NCBI GenBank assembly: GCA_018432935.1
Contig: JAHDSF010000024.1
Location: 183,296 to 247,295 of the forward strand
DNA: 64,000 nucleotides
Source of the DNA: Rhodospirillales bacterium
GTDB taxonomy: Bacteria > Pseudomonadota > Alphaproteobacteria > Rhodospirillales > Shumkoniaceae
Reading direction: 5' to 3'
The position numbers and the translations under genes were made by a program. This document shows positions 50,004 to 58,197 of the stretch, piece after piece. How positions within the stretch are numbered: position 1 is the stretch's first letter; each line of letters starts with the position of its first letter. The notes beneath the pieces were generated by a model. That model had not been told where the DNA came from. It searched no databases and saw only the letters and a program-made list of their open reading frames with translations.

Positions 50004-50894
50004 ACACCCTCCCTCGCGCCGGCAGTACCGGCCCCGGCCTCCGGCGCCCTCAAGGGGATCGCCCTGATGGTCCTGGCGATGCTGATCATTCCGATCAACG
50101 ACGGCATCGCCAAGGGCCTGACCGCGCACTACCCGGTAGCCGAGATCGTGTGGGCCCGCTACACCTTCCATTTCCTGCTGCTCCTGCCGCTGATCCTCCA
50201 CCGCCATGGGATCGCGGCGCTGCGACCCAAGCAGGGGCGCTGGCACCTGCTGCGCGGCGCGTTCACCGTCACCTGCACGTTCTTCTTCTACGCGGGGCTG
50301 TCGCACATGCCGATGGCCGACACCTTGGCGCTGACCTTCGCCTATCCGCTGATCGTCACCGCGCTGTCGCCGCTGGTGCTGGGCGAGACGGTGGGCTGGC
50401 GCCGCTGGTGCGCGGTGCTGGCCGGCATGGTCGGCACCGTCATCATCGTGCGGCCGGGGACCGACGTCTTCCAGTGGTGGTCCTTGTTCGGGCTCGGGGC
50501 GGCGCTCTGCAACGCGCTCTACTGGGTGGTGACGCGGCGAATCTCCGGCAGCGCCCCGCCCCTGGTGGCGGCCGCCTATGCCGCGGTGTTCGGCACCATC
50601 GCGATGCCGATCGTCATGCCCGGGGGCTGGATCCTTCCGACCCTGGCCGACACCGCCCTGATGGCGGCGCTGGGGCTGATCGCCGCTGCCTTCCACCTGC
50701 TTGTGGTGAGGGCGCTCGACTTCGCCCGCGCCTCGGTGCTGGCGCCGTTCGCCTACGCCGAGATGATCAACGCGACGACGATCGGCTTCTTCGTGTTCGG
50801 CGACTTCCCCGACCGCTGGACCTGGACCGGCATCGCCGTCGTCATCGCCGCCGGCATCTACATCTCGCTGCGAGAGCGGCGGGCGGCGGCATAG
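49998..50894 (+). CDS. EamA-family drug/metabolite transporter
   Basis: A 298-residue inner-membrane protein with ten predicted helices arranged as two EamA repeats (about 20-145 and 160-290). GIAKGLTAHYPVAEIVWARY and PMADTLALTFAYPLIVTALSPLVLGE are typical of the family, which exports amino acids, purines or other metabolites; the substrate is not evident. It begins within a large inverted repeat. GC content returns to the genome norm here, so it may not belong to the low-GC insertion just upstream. Confidence 0.88.
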   Translation: MTTPSLAPAVPAPASGALKGIALMVLAMLIIPINDGIAKGLTAHYPVAEIVWARYTFHFLLLLPLILHRHGIAALRPKQGRWHLLRGAFTVTCTFFFYAGLSHMPMADTLALTFAYPLIVTALSPLVLGETVGWRRWCAVLAGMVGTVIIVRPGTDVFQWWSLFGLGAALCNALYWVVTRRISGSAPPLVAAAYAAVFGTIAMPIVMPGGWILPTLADTALMAALGLIAAAFHLLVVRALDFARASVLAPFAYAEMINATTIGFFVFGDFPDRWTWTGIAVVIAAGIYISLRERRAAA

Positions 50895-50924
50895 CAACCC
50901 CGATCGCCGACGTGCGAATCGACC

Positions 50925-51923
50925 CTAGTCGCGCCGCGCTTTCCCGCTGCCGCCTGAGGGCTGCGCGCCGCCATCGACGCCTTCGGATCCCTGCTTCTGA
51001 AGGATAGAAATCCGGCGGACCACCTCGTCGGGAACGTCGCCCAGCCACTCCGCCAGCTCGTCGAGCGTGAAGATCGAGTCGAAGTACTTCGCGCGACGCT
51101 GGATCGCGACCCGCTCGTCAAAGAACTCGGCGGACTCGGCCGGCAGCTTTTTCGATGCCATGAATTCCAGGTAACCCCGGTTGAGCTCTTCGCCCGTCAG
51201 GTCGAGGGCAAGGCAGCTCGCCAGGCGCAGCTTGCGCCGATCCTTCGCGCGCGAGACGACCTCATAGCAGCGCGAGATCGCTTCCTCGATGCCGATTGCG
51301 CCGTGGTCCCGGAAGATCCGCCAGAAATAGTCGGCGATCTCGTCCACCCTGGTTTCGGTGATCCTGATCGTGCGGAACGGCGCGGCGTCCGCCGCGACCC
51401 GGTCCCTGGCCCGCAGGTTGTGGACCCGGATGACGACGCCCGGCGGCCCGTTGCCGACCAGAGACCAGAACAGCCCGGCTTCCTGTGCGGCGAACGCGGC
51501 GAGGATGTTGTAGCCGCGGCGATGCTCGATCTTCCGCTGGTCGACAAAGTACGTGGCAGGCTCCGGCACCGGCCGGCCCTGGTTGGCCATCTTCTTCACG
51601 AACATGTCGTAGAGGACCTCTCCGGCCCGGTCGAGCAGGAAGCATTCGACCGCGACCATCTTCTTCTGGTCCTTTGGGGCTTCGTCCTCCCTCACGTAGC
51701 AGGCGTTGATGGCGGCCTCCATGCCCGCGGCGCCGTCATCCTCGTAGGCCTGGTGAAGGATCTTGGCCAGATGATCCAACCGCTTGCTGCCGATCGCGCT
51801 GGTGTTCTCGATCAGGGGCATCTGATCCCTGGGACCGAGCGCCCCCGCAGGCGCGACCGGCAGGACCGACCACAGACAGCAGGCCAGCGCCACTCTCCGG
51901 AGCGTTATCGTCCGGTATTGCAT
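50925..51923 (-). CDS. Secreted protein with two internal repeats, unknown function
   Basis: A 332-residue protein with a signal peptide (MQYRTITLRRVALACCLWSV..., about 1-28). Two copies of a module of about 75 residues follow: the first includes DDGAAGMEAAINACY...VECFLLD, the second DHGAIGIEEAISRCY...ASCLALD. Each keeps a G-(M/I)-E-x-A-I motif and two cysteines with similar spacing, suggesting one disulfide per module. Both units end in a (F/Y)F(V/D)-(D/E)(Q/R) stretch. The start ATG at 51923 is preceded by GGAGGAGAGG. I recognise no family. It lies between the DMT transporter and tsaD in the probable insertion. Confidence 0.7.
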   Translation of the reverse strand: MQYRTITLRRVALACCLWSVLPVAPAGALGPRDQMPLIENTSAIGSKRLDHLAKILHQAYEDDGAAGMEAAINACYVREDEAPKDQKKMVAVECFLLDRAGEVLYDMFVKKMANQGRPVPEPATYFVDQRKIEHRRGYNILAAFAAQEAGLFWSLVGNGPPGVVIRVHNLRARDRVAADAAPFRTIRITETRVDEIADYFWRIFRDHGAIGIEEAISRCYEVVSRAKDRRKLRLASCLALDLTGEELNRGYLEFMASKKLPAESAEFFDERVAIQRRAKYFDSIFTLDELAEWLGDVPDEVVRRISILQKQGSEGVDGGAQPSGGSGKARRD

Positions 51924-52009
51924 CCTCTCCTCCCACCCCAAAGCCCGCCTGCAATGATGGCACGCGTGATCTCGCCATGCAATCATGATGAGACTTCAGC
52001 GTTGCTTTT

Positions 52010-52026
52010 GACCACCTTTGGTGGTC
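52010..52026. repeat. Short perfect hairpin 3' of tsaD
   Basis: GACCACC-ttt-GGTGGTC, 7-bp arms, 10 bp after the tsaD stop on the minus strand. The T-rich side lies on the wrong flank for a tsaD terminator, so its role is unclear. Confidence 0.35.
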
Positions 52027-52036
52027 CATGGCGAAG

Positions 52037-53095
52037 TCAGGCCTTCGCGCCCGCGTAGCCGACCGGCGGCGCGTCGGGGTCGAGGGGCCAGCGCGGGCGG
52101 GGGCGGAAGTCGAGGGAGTCGCGGCGCCCCAGCCGCAGGTGCTCGAGACCCGCCCAGGCGATCATGGCGCCATTGTCGGTGCACAGCGCGATCGGCGGCG
52201 CCACCAGCTTGAGCCCGTTTTCCGCAGCCGCGGCGTCGAGGCGGGTGCGCAGGTAGCGGTTGGCGGCGACGCCCCCCGCCACCACCAGGGTCGACCCTTC
52301 GGGGTGGGCGGCGCGGAACAGGGCGGCGGCGCGCGCCACCCGGTCGGCCAGGACGTCGCCCGCCGCCGCCTGGAACGAGGCGCAAAGGTCGGCCGCATCC
52401 TGCGGGGTCGCGCGACCGCCGGGCAGCCTTTCGACCGCCTGGCGCACCGCGGTCTTCAGCCCGGAGAACGAGAAGTGGCAGTCGTCGCGGCCCTTCATCG
52501 GGCGCGGCAGCGCGAAGTGCTGCGGATCCCCTTGCAGGGCCGCCTGCTCGACCGCCGGGCCGCCGGGAAAGCCGAGGCCCAGGATCTTGGCCGACTTGTC
52601 GAAGGCCTCGCCCAGCGCGTCGTCGATGGTGGTGCCGAGGCGGGTGAACCTGCCCACCCCCTCGGCGATCAGGAGCTGGCAATGGCCGCCCGAGACCAGC
52701 AGCAGCAGATACGGGAAGGCGACGTCGTCGGTGAGCCGCGCCGTCAGCGCGTGCCCCTCGAGGTGGTTGACGGCGACGAACGGCAGCCCGTGGACCAGCG
52801 CGAACGCCTTGGCCGTCATCACGCCCACCAGCACCCCGCCGATCAGGCCGGGCCCGCCCGTTACCGCAATGCCGTCGAGGTCGGCGAACCCGACGCCCGC
52901 CCGGCGCAGCGCCTCGGCCGCCACCGCATCGACCGCCTCGAGGTGCGAGCGGGCGGCGATTTCCGGCACCACTCCCCCGTAAGGGCGGTGGTCGTCGAGC
53001 TGCGACAGCACCACGTTGGCGAGGAGACGGCGGTCGTCCGCCACCACGGCGGCCGCCGTCTCGTCGCAACTCGTCTCGATGCCGAACACGATCAT
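52037..53095 (-). CDS. tsaD: tRNA N6-adenosine threonylcarbamoyltransferase TsaD
   Basis: A 352-residue ASKHA-fold enzyme that transfers threonylcarbamoyl to A37 of ANN-decoding tRNAs with TsaB and Tsa[15 protein letters not shown] at the N-terminus, the metal-binding His111 and His115 (VNHLEGHAL), SGGHCQL, and [11 protein letters not shown] are intact. It uses the ATG at 53095 and is divergent from hemC across 72 bp, a conserved alphaproteobacterial arrangement. gpsA, its usual downstream neighbour, is displaced by about 3.2 kb of insertion. Confidence 0.96.
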   Translation of the reverse strand: MIVFGIETSCDETAAAVVADDRRLLANVVLSQLDDHRPYGGVVPEIAARSHLEAVDAVAAEALRRAGVGFADLDGIAVTGGPGLIGGVLVGVMTAKAFALVHGLPFVAVNHLEGHALTARLTDDVAFPYLLLLVSGGHCQLLIAEGVGRFTRLGTTIDDALGEAFDKSAKILGLGFPGGPAVEQAALQGDPQHFALPRPMKGRDDCHFSFSGLKTAVRQAVERLPGGRATPQDAADLCASFQAAAGDVLADRVARAAALFRAAHPEGSTLVVAGGVAANRYLRTRLDAAAAENGLKLVAPPIALCTDNGAMIAWAGLEHLRLGRRDSLDFRPRPRWPLDPDAPPVGYAGAKA

Positions 53096-53167
53096 GTCGA
53101 AATCGCCTTGCCGAAACCGGCCCGGACTTTACTCTGGCAAGCGCGACGGAACCAGAGCCGGATCAGG

Positions 53168-54112
53168 ATGATGGCCCTTCCTCTCGTGCGGATCGGAACC
53201 CGGGGCAGTCCCCTCGCCCTCTGGCAGGCCAACGAGGCACGAACCCGGCTCGCAGCGGCCTGGCCCGAGCTGGCCGCCGACGGCGCGGTCGAGATCGTCG
53301 CCATCCGCACCACCGCCGACCGCATCACCGACCGTCCGCTGGCCGACATCGGCGGCAAGGGCCTGTTCACCCGGGAGATCGACGAGGCCCTGCTCGATGG
53401 CCGGGTCGACATCGCCGTCCATTCGCTCAAGGACGTCCCCACTTGGCTGCCGGCCGGCATCGCCCTGCCGTGCGTCCTCGAACGCGAGGAACCGTGGGAC
53501 GCCCTGATCACCCGCGGCGCGACCGGCAGCCTCGCCGAACTGCCCGCGGGGGCGGTCGTCGGCACCGCCTCGCTGCGGCGCCAGGCCCAGATCCTGCACC
53601 GCCGCCCCGACCTCAAGGTGGTGACGTTCCGCGGCAACGTGCAGTCGCGTCTCGCCAAGCTCGCCCGCGGCGAGGCGGACGCCACCATCCTGGCGCTGGC
53701 CGGGCTGCGGCGCCTCGGGCTGGAGAACGTCGCCACGGCGGTGCTTGCGCCGTCCGAGATGCTGCCGGCGGTCGCCCAGGGCGCGATCGGCATCACCTGC
53801 CGCAAGAACGACGAGCGGATGGGCGTCCTGCTCGCCGCCATCGACCACGCGCTCTCTCACGCCAGGGTGACGGCTGAACGCTCTTTCCTTGCCGTGCTCG
53901 ACGGCTCGTGCCGAACGCCGATCGGGGCGCTGGCCGAGATCGAGGGGGAGACGCTCGCCTTCCGCGGCCTCGCCGCCCGAGCCGATGGCGCCGACCTCGT
54001 CACCGTCGAGCGCCGCGGGCAGGTTTCGCAGGCGGCGGCTCTCGGCAGCGACGCCGGCCACGACCTGCGCTCCCGCGCCGCTCCGGGCGTGCTGCCGGGG
54101 GGTTCCCCGTGA
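53168..54112 (+). CDS. hemC: Hydroxymethylbilane synthase (porphobilinogen deaminase)
   Basis: A 314-residue enzyme polymerising four porphobilinogens into hydroxymethylbilane for haem synthesis. RIGTRGSPLALWQA opens the protein; GGKGLFTREIDEALLDGRVDIAVHSLKDVP is the catalytic block, and Cys248 in LDGSCRTPIGA carries the dipyrromethane cofactor. Two consecutive ATGs (53168, 53171) are possible. Its stop overlaps the GTG of the hemD fusion by 4 bp (GTGA), so the pair is translationally coupled. Confidence 0.96.
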   Translation: MMALPLVRIGTRGSPLALWQANEARTRLAAAWPELAADGAVEIVAIRTTADRITDRPLADIGGKGLFTREIDEALLDGRVDIAVHSLKDVPTWLPAGIALPCVLEREEPWDALITRGATGSLAELPAGAVVGTASLRRQAQILHRRPDLKVVTFRGNVQSRLAKLARGEADATILALAGLRRLGLENVATAVLAPSEMLPAVAQGAIGITCRKNDERMGVLLAAIDHALSHARVTAERSFLAVLDGSCRTPIGALAEIEGETLAFRGLAARADGADLVTVERRGQVSQAAALGSDAGHDLRSRAAPGVLPGGSP

Positions 54113-55386
54113 CCGCCCACCGCGATCCCCCTCACCCCGACCCTCTCCCCCGCTTTGCGGGGGCGAGGGAGAAGACCCCTGCGCCCCCTCGCCCCGCCGG
54201 GCGGGGAGAGGGACGGGGTGAGGGGCCGGCGCGAGCGCGCCTCCTGAGACGCGACGGAACCGGCGCCGAACGCATCCTCTGGCGGGCCTTGCGCGACCGT
54301 CAACTCGAACAGGCCAAGTTTCGCCGCCAGCACGAGATCGCCGGCTTCGTCGTCGATTTCGCCTGCCCGGCGTACGGCCTGATCATCGAGGTTGATGGCG
54401 GCCAGCATGCCCGGAACGCCGCCCGCGACGCTGCCCGGACAGCGCGGTTGCAGGACGCCGGCTACCGGGTCATCCGGTTCTGGAACAACGACGTGCTGGG
54501 CAACCTGGAAGGTGTCCTGGATACGATCCTCGCTGCCCTGCAGACACCCCCTCATCCCGACCCTCTCCCCCGCTTTACGGGGGCGAGGGAGAAGACCCCT
54601 GCGCCCCCTCGCCCCGCCGGGCGGGGAGAGGGACGGGGTGAGGGGCCGGTTCGGCCGCGGGTGCTGGTGACGCGTCCCGGCGAGGACGCGGCGCCGCTGG
54701 CGGCGGTGTTGGCGGCGCGCGGCATCGAGGCGGTGCTGGCGCCGATGCTGGAGATCGTCTTCCGCGACGGACCGGAGCCGGAGCTGGCAGGGGTGCAGGC
54801 GCTGGTCGTCACCAGCGCCAACGGGGTACGGGCGTTCGCTCGCGTCTGCGCACGGCGCGACCTGCCGGTGCTGGCGGTAGGCGATGCCTCGGCACGCGAG
54901 GCCCGCGCCGCCGGATTCGCCGACGTCGCCTCGGCGGCCGGCGACGTCGACGACCTCGCCCGGCTCGTCAAGCGCACCTGCGCGCCGGGAGAAGGCACGC
55001 TGCTCCACATCGCCGGCAGCGCGGTGGCGGGCGACCTTGCCGGGCTGCTCGCCCACGACGGCTTCACCTGCCGGCGCGCCGTCCTCTACGACGCCCGCCC
55101 GCGCGATTCGCTGCCGGAGGCGGCCCGGACCGCCCTGGCCGGGGGCACGGCGGACGCTGCCGCCTTCTTCTCGCCGCGCACGGCGTCGGCGTTCGTCGCC
55201 GCGGCGCGCAAGGCGGACCTGGCCGCAGCCTGCGCGACGCTGCACGCCCTGTGCCTGAGCGACGCGGTCGCCGCCCGGCTGGACGGGACCAGGTGGCGCG
55301 CCGTCCACGTCGCGGCCGTCCCCGAGCAGGAGGCGCTGGTCGATCTCGCCGTCCGTGTCCTGCTCGGCGACCCGGCGCCGCAATAG
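54109..55386 (+). CDS. hemD: DUF559 endonuclease-uroporphyrinogen-III synthase in-frame fusion
   Basis: One open frame of 425 residues from the GTG that overlaps the hemC stop. Residues about 7-40 are encoded by the first 103-bp repeat, about 41-146 are a DUF559/Vsr-like PD-(D/E)XK domain (AERILWRALR, QAKFRRQHEIAGFVVDFACP, LIIEVDGGQH, GYRVIRFWNNDVLGN), about 147-180 come from the second repeat, and about 183-425 are a full-length HemD (RVLVTRPGEDAAPLAA, VVTSANGVRAF, LHIAGSAVAGDLAG, AAFFSPRTASAF). HemD closes the tetrapyrrole ring with inversion of ring D. An in-frame GTG at 54661 could start a nearly native HemD but is poorly placed behind the ribosome binding site. The fusion follows from the frame; whether the product is cleaved or re-initiated is unknown. 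Confidence 0.8.
   Translation: MTAHRDPPHPDPLPRFAGAREKTPAPPRPAGRGEGRGEGPARARLLRRDGTGAERILWRALRDRQLEQAKFRRQHEIAGFVVDFACPAYGLIIEVDGGQHARNAARDAARTARLQDAGYRVIRFWNNDVLGNLEGVLDTILAALQTPPHPDPLPRFTGAREKTPAPPRPAGRGEGRGEGPVRPRVLVTRPGEDAAPLAAVLAARGIEAVLAPMLEIVFRDGPEPELAGVQALVVTSANGVRAFARVCARRDLPVLAVGDASAREARAAGFADVASAAGDVDDLARLVKRTCAPGEGTLLHIAGSAVAGDLAGLLAHDGFTCRRAVLYDARPRDSLPEAARTALAGGTADAAAFFSPRTASAFVAAARKADLAAACATLHALCLSDAVAARLDGTRWRAVHVAAVPEQEALVDLAVRVLLGDPAPQ
54127..54229. repeat. 103-bp palindromic repeat, copy 1 (upstream of DUF559)
   Basis: Identical to copy 2 except for two bases and offset by exactly 420 bp. The ends CCCCTCACCCCG and CGGGGTGAGGGG are perfect 12-bp inverted repeats; inside are further hairpins, CCCCCGC-ttt-GCGGGGG-like and CGCCCCGCC-gggcgggg-like. 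Translated in the hemD frame it reads HPDPLPRFAGAREKTP and onward without a stop. Confidence 0.9.
54547..54649. repeat. 103-bp palindromic repeat, copy 2 (between DUF559 and HemD)
   Basis: 101 of 103 positions match copy 1 (differences in CTCAT vs CTCAC and TTTACGG vs TTTGCGG). Because the copies are 420 bp apart, a multiple of three, both are read in the same frame. Direct orientation on either side of the DUF559 segment suggests a composite element. Confidence 0.9.
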
Positions 55387-55487
55387 GGGCTCCACCTCCC
55401 GTCTGTTTCCTTGCTATTGTCAGGGGCATACCGCATTTGTTGGAGGCCTGCCTCGGGGCCGTAGACGAGCCGACGAAGGAGACCGCG

Positions 55488-56699
55488 ATGGCGGAAGAGC
55501 CGAAGAAACCCGAAGACGAAACGCCACCCGCCGAGACCGCCGCCGAGTCGCCTCCGCCTGCCGACGGCGATGAACCGCCCCCGGACGAGGAGCCGCCCCG
55601 CGTCGAGGCGGAACCGACAGAACCCCGCTCCAGCGGCGGCTGGGGCCGTGCCTTCGTGGCCGCCGCCTTGGTCGTCGTCCTGGTGCTGGGCGGCGCGGCC
55701 GTCGCCGGCTACCTGACCTATCCCACCTGGGCGCCGAAGCTGCTGGCCGCCGTGAACCAGGGCTTGCGGAGCAGCCCGGACACCGCCCCGGTGTTCGCCG
55801 CCCCCAAGGCGGTTGCCGAGTTGCGAGAGACGGTGACCCGGCTGCACGGCGAACTGGGCAAGAAGGACCAGGAGATCGCATCTCTGCGCGAGCGCGTTCA
55901 GGCGCTCGACGGCGCGGTGACCCAGCTGCGCCAGACCCCGCCTGCGGCCGAGCGTCCGGTCAGTGCCGAGCCTGCCCTGGTCGAGGAGTTGAACCGCCGC
56001 ATCGGGCGCATCGAGGCGACGCTCGACGCCGACCGCGCGGCAAGCCGCGAGGCGATCGCCCGGGTCAACCAGGAGCTGGCTCGCATCGGCGGCGGGCTGC
56101 AGTCGGCGAACGCCGCCGTCAAGGACCTGGAGGCCGCGATGCAGCGGCGCAAGGACGCCGACGCCCAGTCGCGCCTGCTGGTGATCGCGCTGTCGCAGCT
56201 CTCGGCTGCCCTGGCGGGATCGGAGCCGTTCGAGCCGCTGCTCACCTCGCTGCGCGCGGTTGGTGGCCAGGACGGCCCGCTGGCCGAGGCGACCGAGGCC
56301 CTGCGCCCCTACGCCGGCAAGGGAATCCCAAGCCGGGCCCAGCTTCGCGACCGTTTCGACACGGTGGCCCGGGACGCCGTGCAGGCGCAGTCGGCGCCGC
56401 AGGGCGAGGGCTGGATCGACCGCACGCTGGCGCGGCTGTCGAACCTGGTTTCGGTGCGCACCGTCGGCGAAGGCGCCGAGCCGCGCAATCCCGCCGACGC
56501 CGCGGTGGCGAATGCCGAACGCAGCCTGGGCGACGGGAACCTCGGCGCCGCGGTCGAGGCGCTTTCCACCCTTCAGGGAGCGCCTGCGAAGGCGGTCGAA
56601 GGCTGGCTCGCCGACGCCCGGGCGCGGCTCGCGGCCGAGCGGGCGGTCGCCGCGCTCAACGAGCGGGCCAAGACGGCGCTCGCCGAGGCCGGAGGCTGA
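55488..56699 (+). CDS. Mitofilin-family inner-membrane protein (alphaproteobacterial Mic60-like)
   Basis: A 403-residue protein. An acidic, proline-rich cytoplasmic N-terminus (1-50) precedes one transmembrane helix (about 54-77, VAAALVVVLVLGGAAVAGYL), then a periplasmic coiled coil (about 100-220) and a C-terminal mitofilin-like domain (about 250-403: RAQLRDRFDTVARDAVQAQ, GWIDRTLARLSNLVSVR). Its position between hemD and hemY is the conserved alphaproteobacterial location of the Mic60 homologue, which shapes inner-membrane folds. ATG at 55488 follows GAAGGAG. Identification rests on architecture and synteny. Confidence 0.85.
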   Translation: MAEEPKKPEDETPPAETAAESPPPADGDEPPPDEEPPRVEAEPTEPRSSGGWGRAFVAAALVVVLVLGGAAVAGYLTYPTWAPKLLAAVNQGLRSSPDTAPVFAAPKAVAELRETVTRLHGELGKKDQEIASLRERVQALDGAVTQLRQTPPAAERPVSAEPALVEELNRRIGRIEATLDADRAASREAIARVNQELARIGGGLQSANAAVKDLEAAMQRRKDADAQSRLLVIALSQLSAALAGSEPFEPLLTSLRAVGGQDGPLAEATEALRPYAGKGIPSRAQLRDRFDTVARDAVQAQSAPQGEGWIDRTLARLSNLVSVRTVGEGAEPRNPADAAVANAERSLGDGNLGAAVEALSTLQGAPAKAVEGWLADARARLAAERAVAALNERAKTALAEAGG

Positions 56700-56702
56700 C
56701 GG

Positions 56703-58076
56703 ATGACCCGGGCTCTCGGTTGGATTGCACTTCTCGCGGCCCTGATCGGCGCCGCCGTCTGGCTGGCCGAGCATCCCGGCCAGGTGGCGCTGCAATGGTT
56801 CGGCTACCGTATCGAGACCTCGCTGGCACTGGTGCTGCTGGCCCTGGTCATCGTGGTGTGGCTGCTGGTAGGGCTGTTCCGCTTCCTGTTCGGGCTGGCG
56901 CGGGCGCCGCGCCGGCTGCGCCACCTTCGGGTCGAACGGCGGCGGCGCTCCGGCTACATGGCGCTGACCCGCGGCATGGTCGCGGTGGCCGCCGGCGACG
57001 TCGAGGAAGCCACCCATCAGGCGCGGCGCGCCGACGCCCTGCTCGACGACCCGCCGATCACCATGCTGCTGTCCGCCCAGGCCTCGCAGCTCGCCGGCGA
57101 CGAGACGGCGGCGGAGAAGTTCTTCCGTGCCATGATCGAGCGCAAGGAGACCGAGTTCCTCGGCATCCGCGGGCTGCTGACCCAGGCGATCAGGCGCGGC
57201 GACGCCGAGCAGGCGATGCAGCTTGCGGCTCGGGCCCAGCGCATCGAACCCGGCAGCGAATGGGTCGCGGAAAGCCTGTTCGACATGCAGATTCGCAACC
57301 GGCAATGGGCCGAGACCGAAGCAACCCTCAACCGCGCCATGCGCAGGAACGCGATGCCTGCCGACAAGGGACGGCGTCGGCTTGCGGTGCTGCTGCACCA
57401 GCGGGCGCTCGAGGACGAGGCGGCGGGGAACCGAGCCCAGGCATTGAAGCGGGCGGGCAAGGCGGTGGGTCTGCAACAGGGATTCCTGCCGGCCATCATC
57501 CAGAAGGCCCGGCTGCAGGCGGTCGAGGGCAAACTTACCAAGGCGGCGGCAACGGTCCGCGAGGCGTGGGCGCGGCAGCCGCATCCGGCCCTCCTCGACG
57601 TCTGGTGGGCCGCCTCGCAGGCGACCGACGCGCTGGGCCGCGCCCGTGCCGCCGAGACCCTGGTCGGGGTCAATCCCGAGCATCCGGAATCGCACATCGC
57701 CGCCGCCGAGGCGGCGCTCGAGGCGCAGCTCTGGGGCGAGGCACGGCGGCACCTCGAACCGCTGGCGGCGAACCGGCCGGACGCCCGGGTCTGCCGCATG
57801 ATGGCAGCGCTCGAGGAGTCGCAGCGGGGCGATCTCAAGGCCGCCCACGACTGGCTGCTGCGGGCCAGCCTGGCGGAGCCGGATCCGGCCTGGGTGTGCG
57901 ACGAGTGCGGCCACGCCAGCGCGGTGTGGAGCGCCCTTTGCCCCCACTGCGACAGCTTCGACAGCCTGCGCTGGCGGGCACCGCCGCGCGTCCAGCGGCT
58001 GGATGGGGGCGAGCCGGTGCCCGCCATCTTCCATGCCGTGCCCGAGGTGAAGGAGCGGTCCGACGTCGCAACCTGA
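56703..58076 (+). CDS. hemY: HemY-type TPR membrane protein
   Basis: A 457-residue protein with two N-terminal transmembrane helices (about 5-21 and 38-63) and a cytoplasmic array of TPR-like helices, the HemY_N architecture. It ends in a zinc-ribbon-like module: Cys399-x2-Cys402 and Cys414-x2-Cys417, comparable to the rubredoxin-type end of LapB. It starts 3 bp after the mitofilin stop. HemY is linked genetically to haem synthesis in proteobacteria, although its biochemical role is unsettled. Confidence 0.92.
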   Translation: MTRALGWIALLAALIGAAVWLAEHPGQVALQWFGYRIETSLALVLLALVIVVWLLVGLFRFLFGLARAPRRLRHLRVERRRRSGYMALTRGMVAVAAGDVEEATHQARRADALLDDPPITMLLSAQASQLAGDETAAEKFFRAMIERKETEFLGIRGLLTQAIRRGDAEQAMQLAARAQRIEPGSEWVAESLFDMQIRNRQWAETEATLNRAMRRNAMPADKGRRRLAVLLHQRALEDEAAGNRAQALKRAGKAVGLQQGFLPAIIQKARLQAVEGKLTKAAATVREAWARQPHPALLDVWWAASQATDALGRARAAETLVGVNPEHPESHIAAAEAALEAQLWGEARRHLEPLAANRPDARVCRMMAALEESQRGDLKAAHDWLLRASLAEPDPAWVCDECGHASAVWSALCPHCDSFDSLRWRAPPRVQRLDGGEPVPAIFHAVPEVKERSDVAT

Positions 58077-58197
58077 CGGAACCGGTGCCACCGTCGTCGT
58101 CGCCGACCACGACGCCTGCGCGTGGGAGGATGCTTGCGCGCCGTTCCTCGACCGCAGCCTGATCCAGAGCTGGGCCTACGGCGAGGCCAAGGCGGCG

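Noticed and set aside
55086..58091. Minus-strand open frame of 1001 codons opposite hemD, mitofilin and hemY
   Set aside because: It is a shadow of three recognised plus-strand genes and has no recognisable motif.
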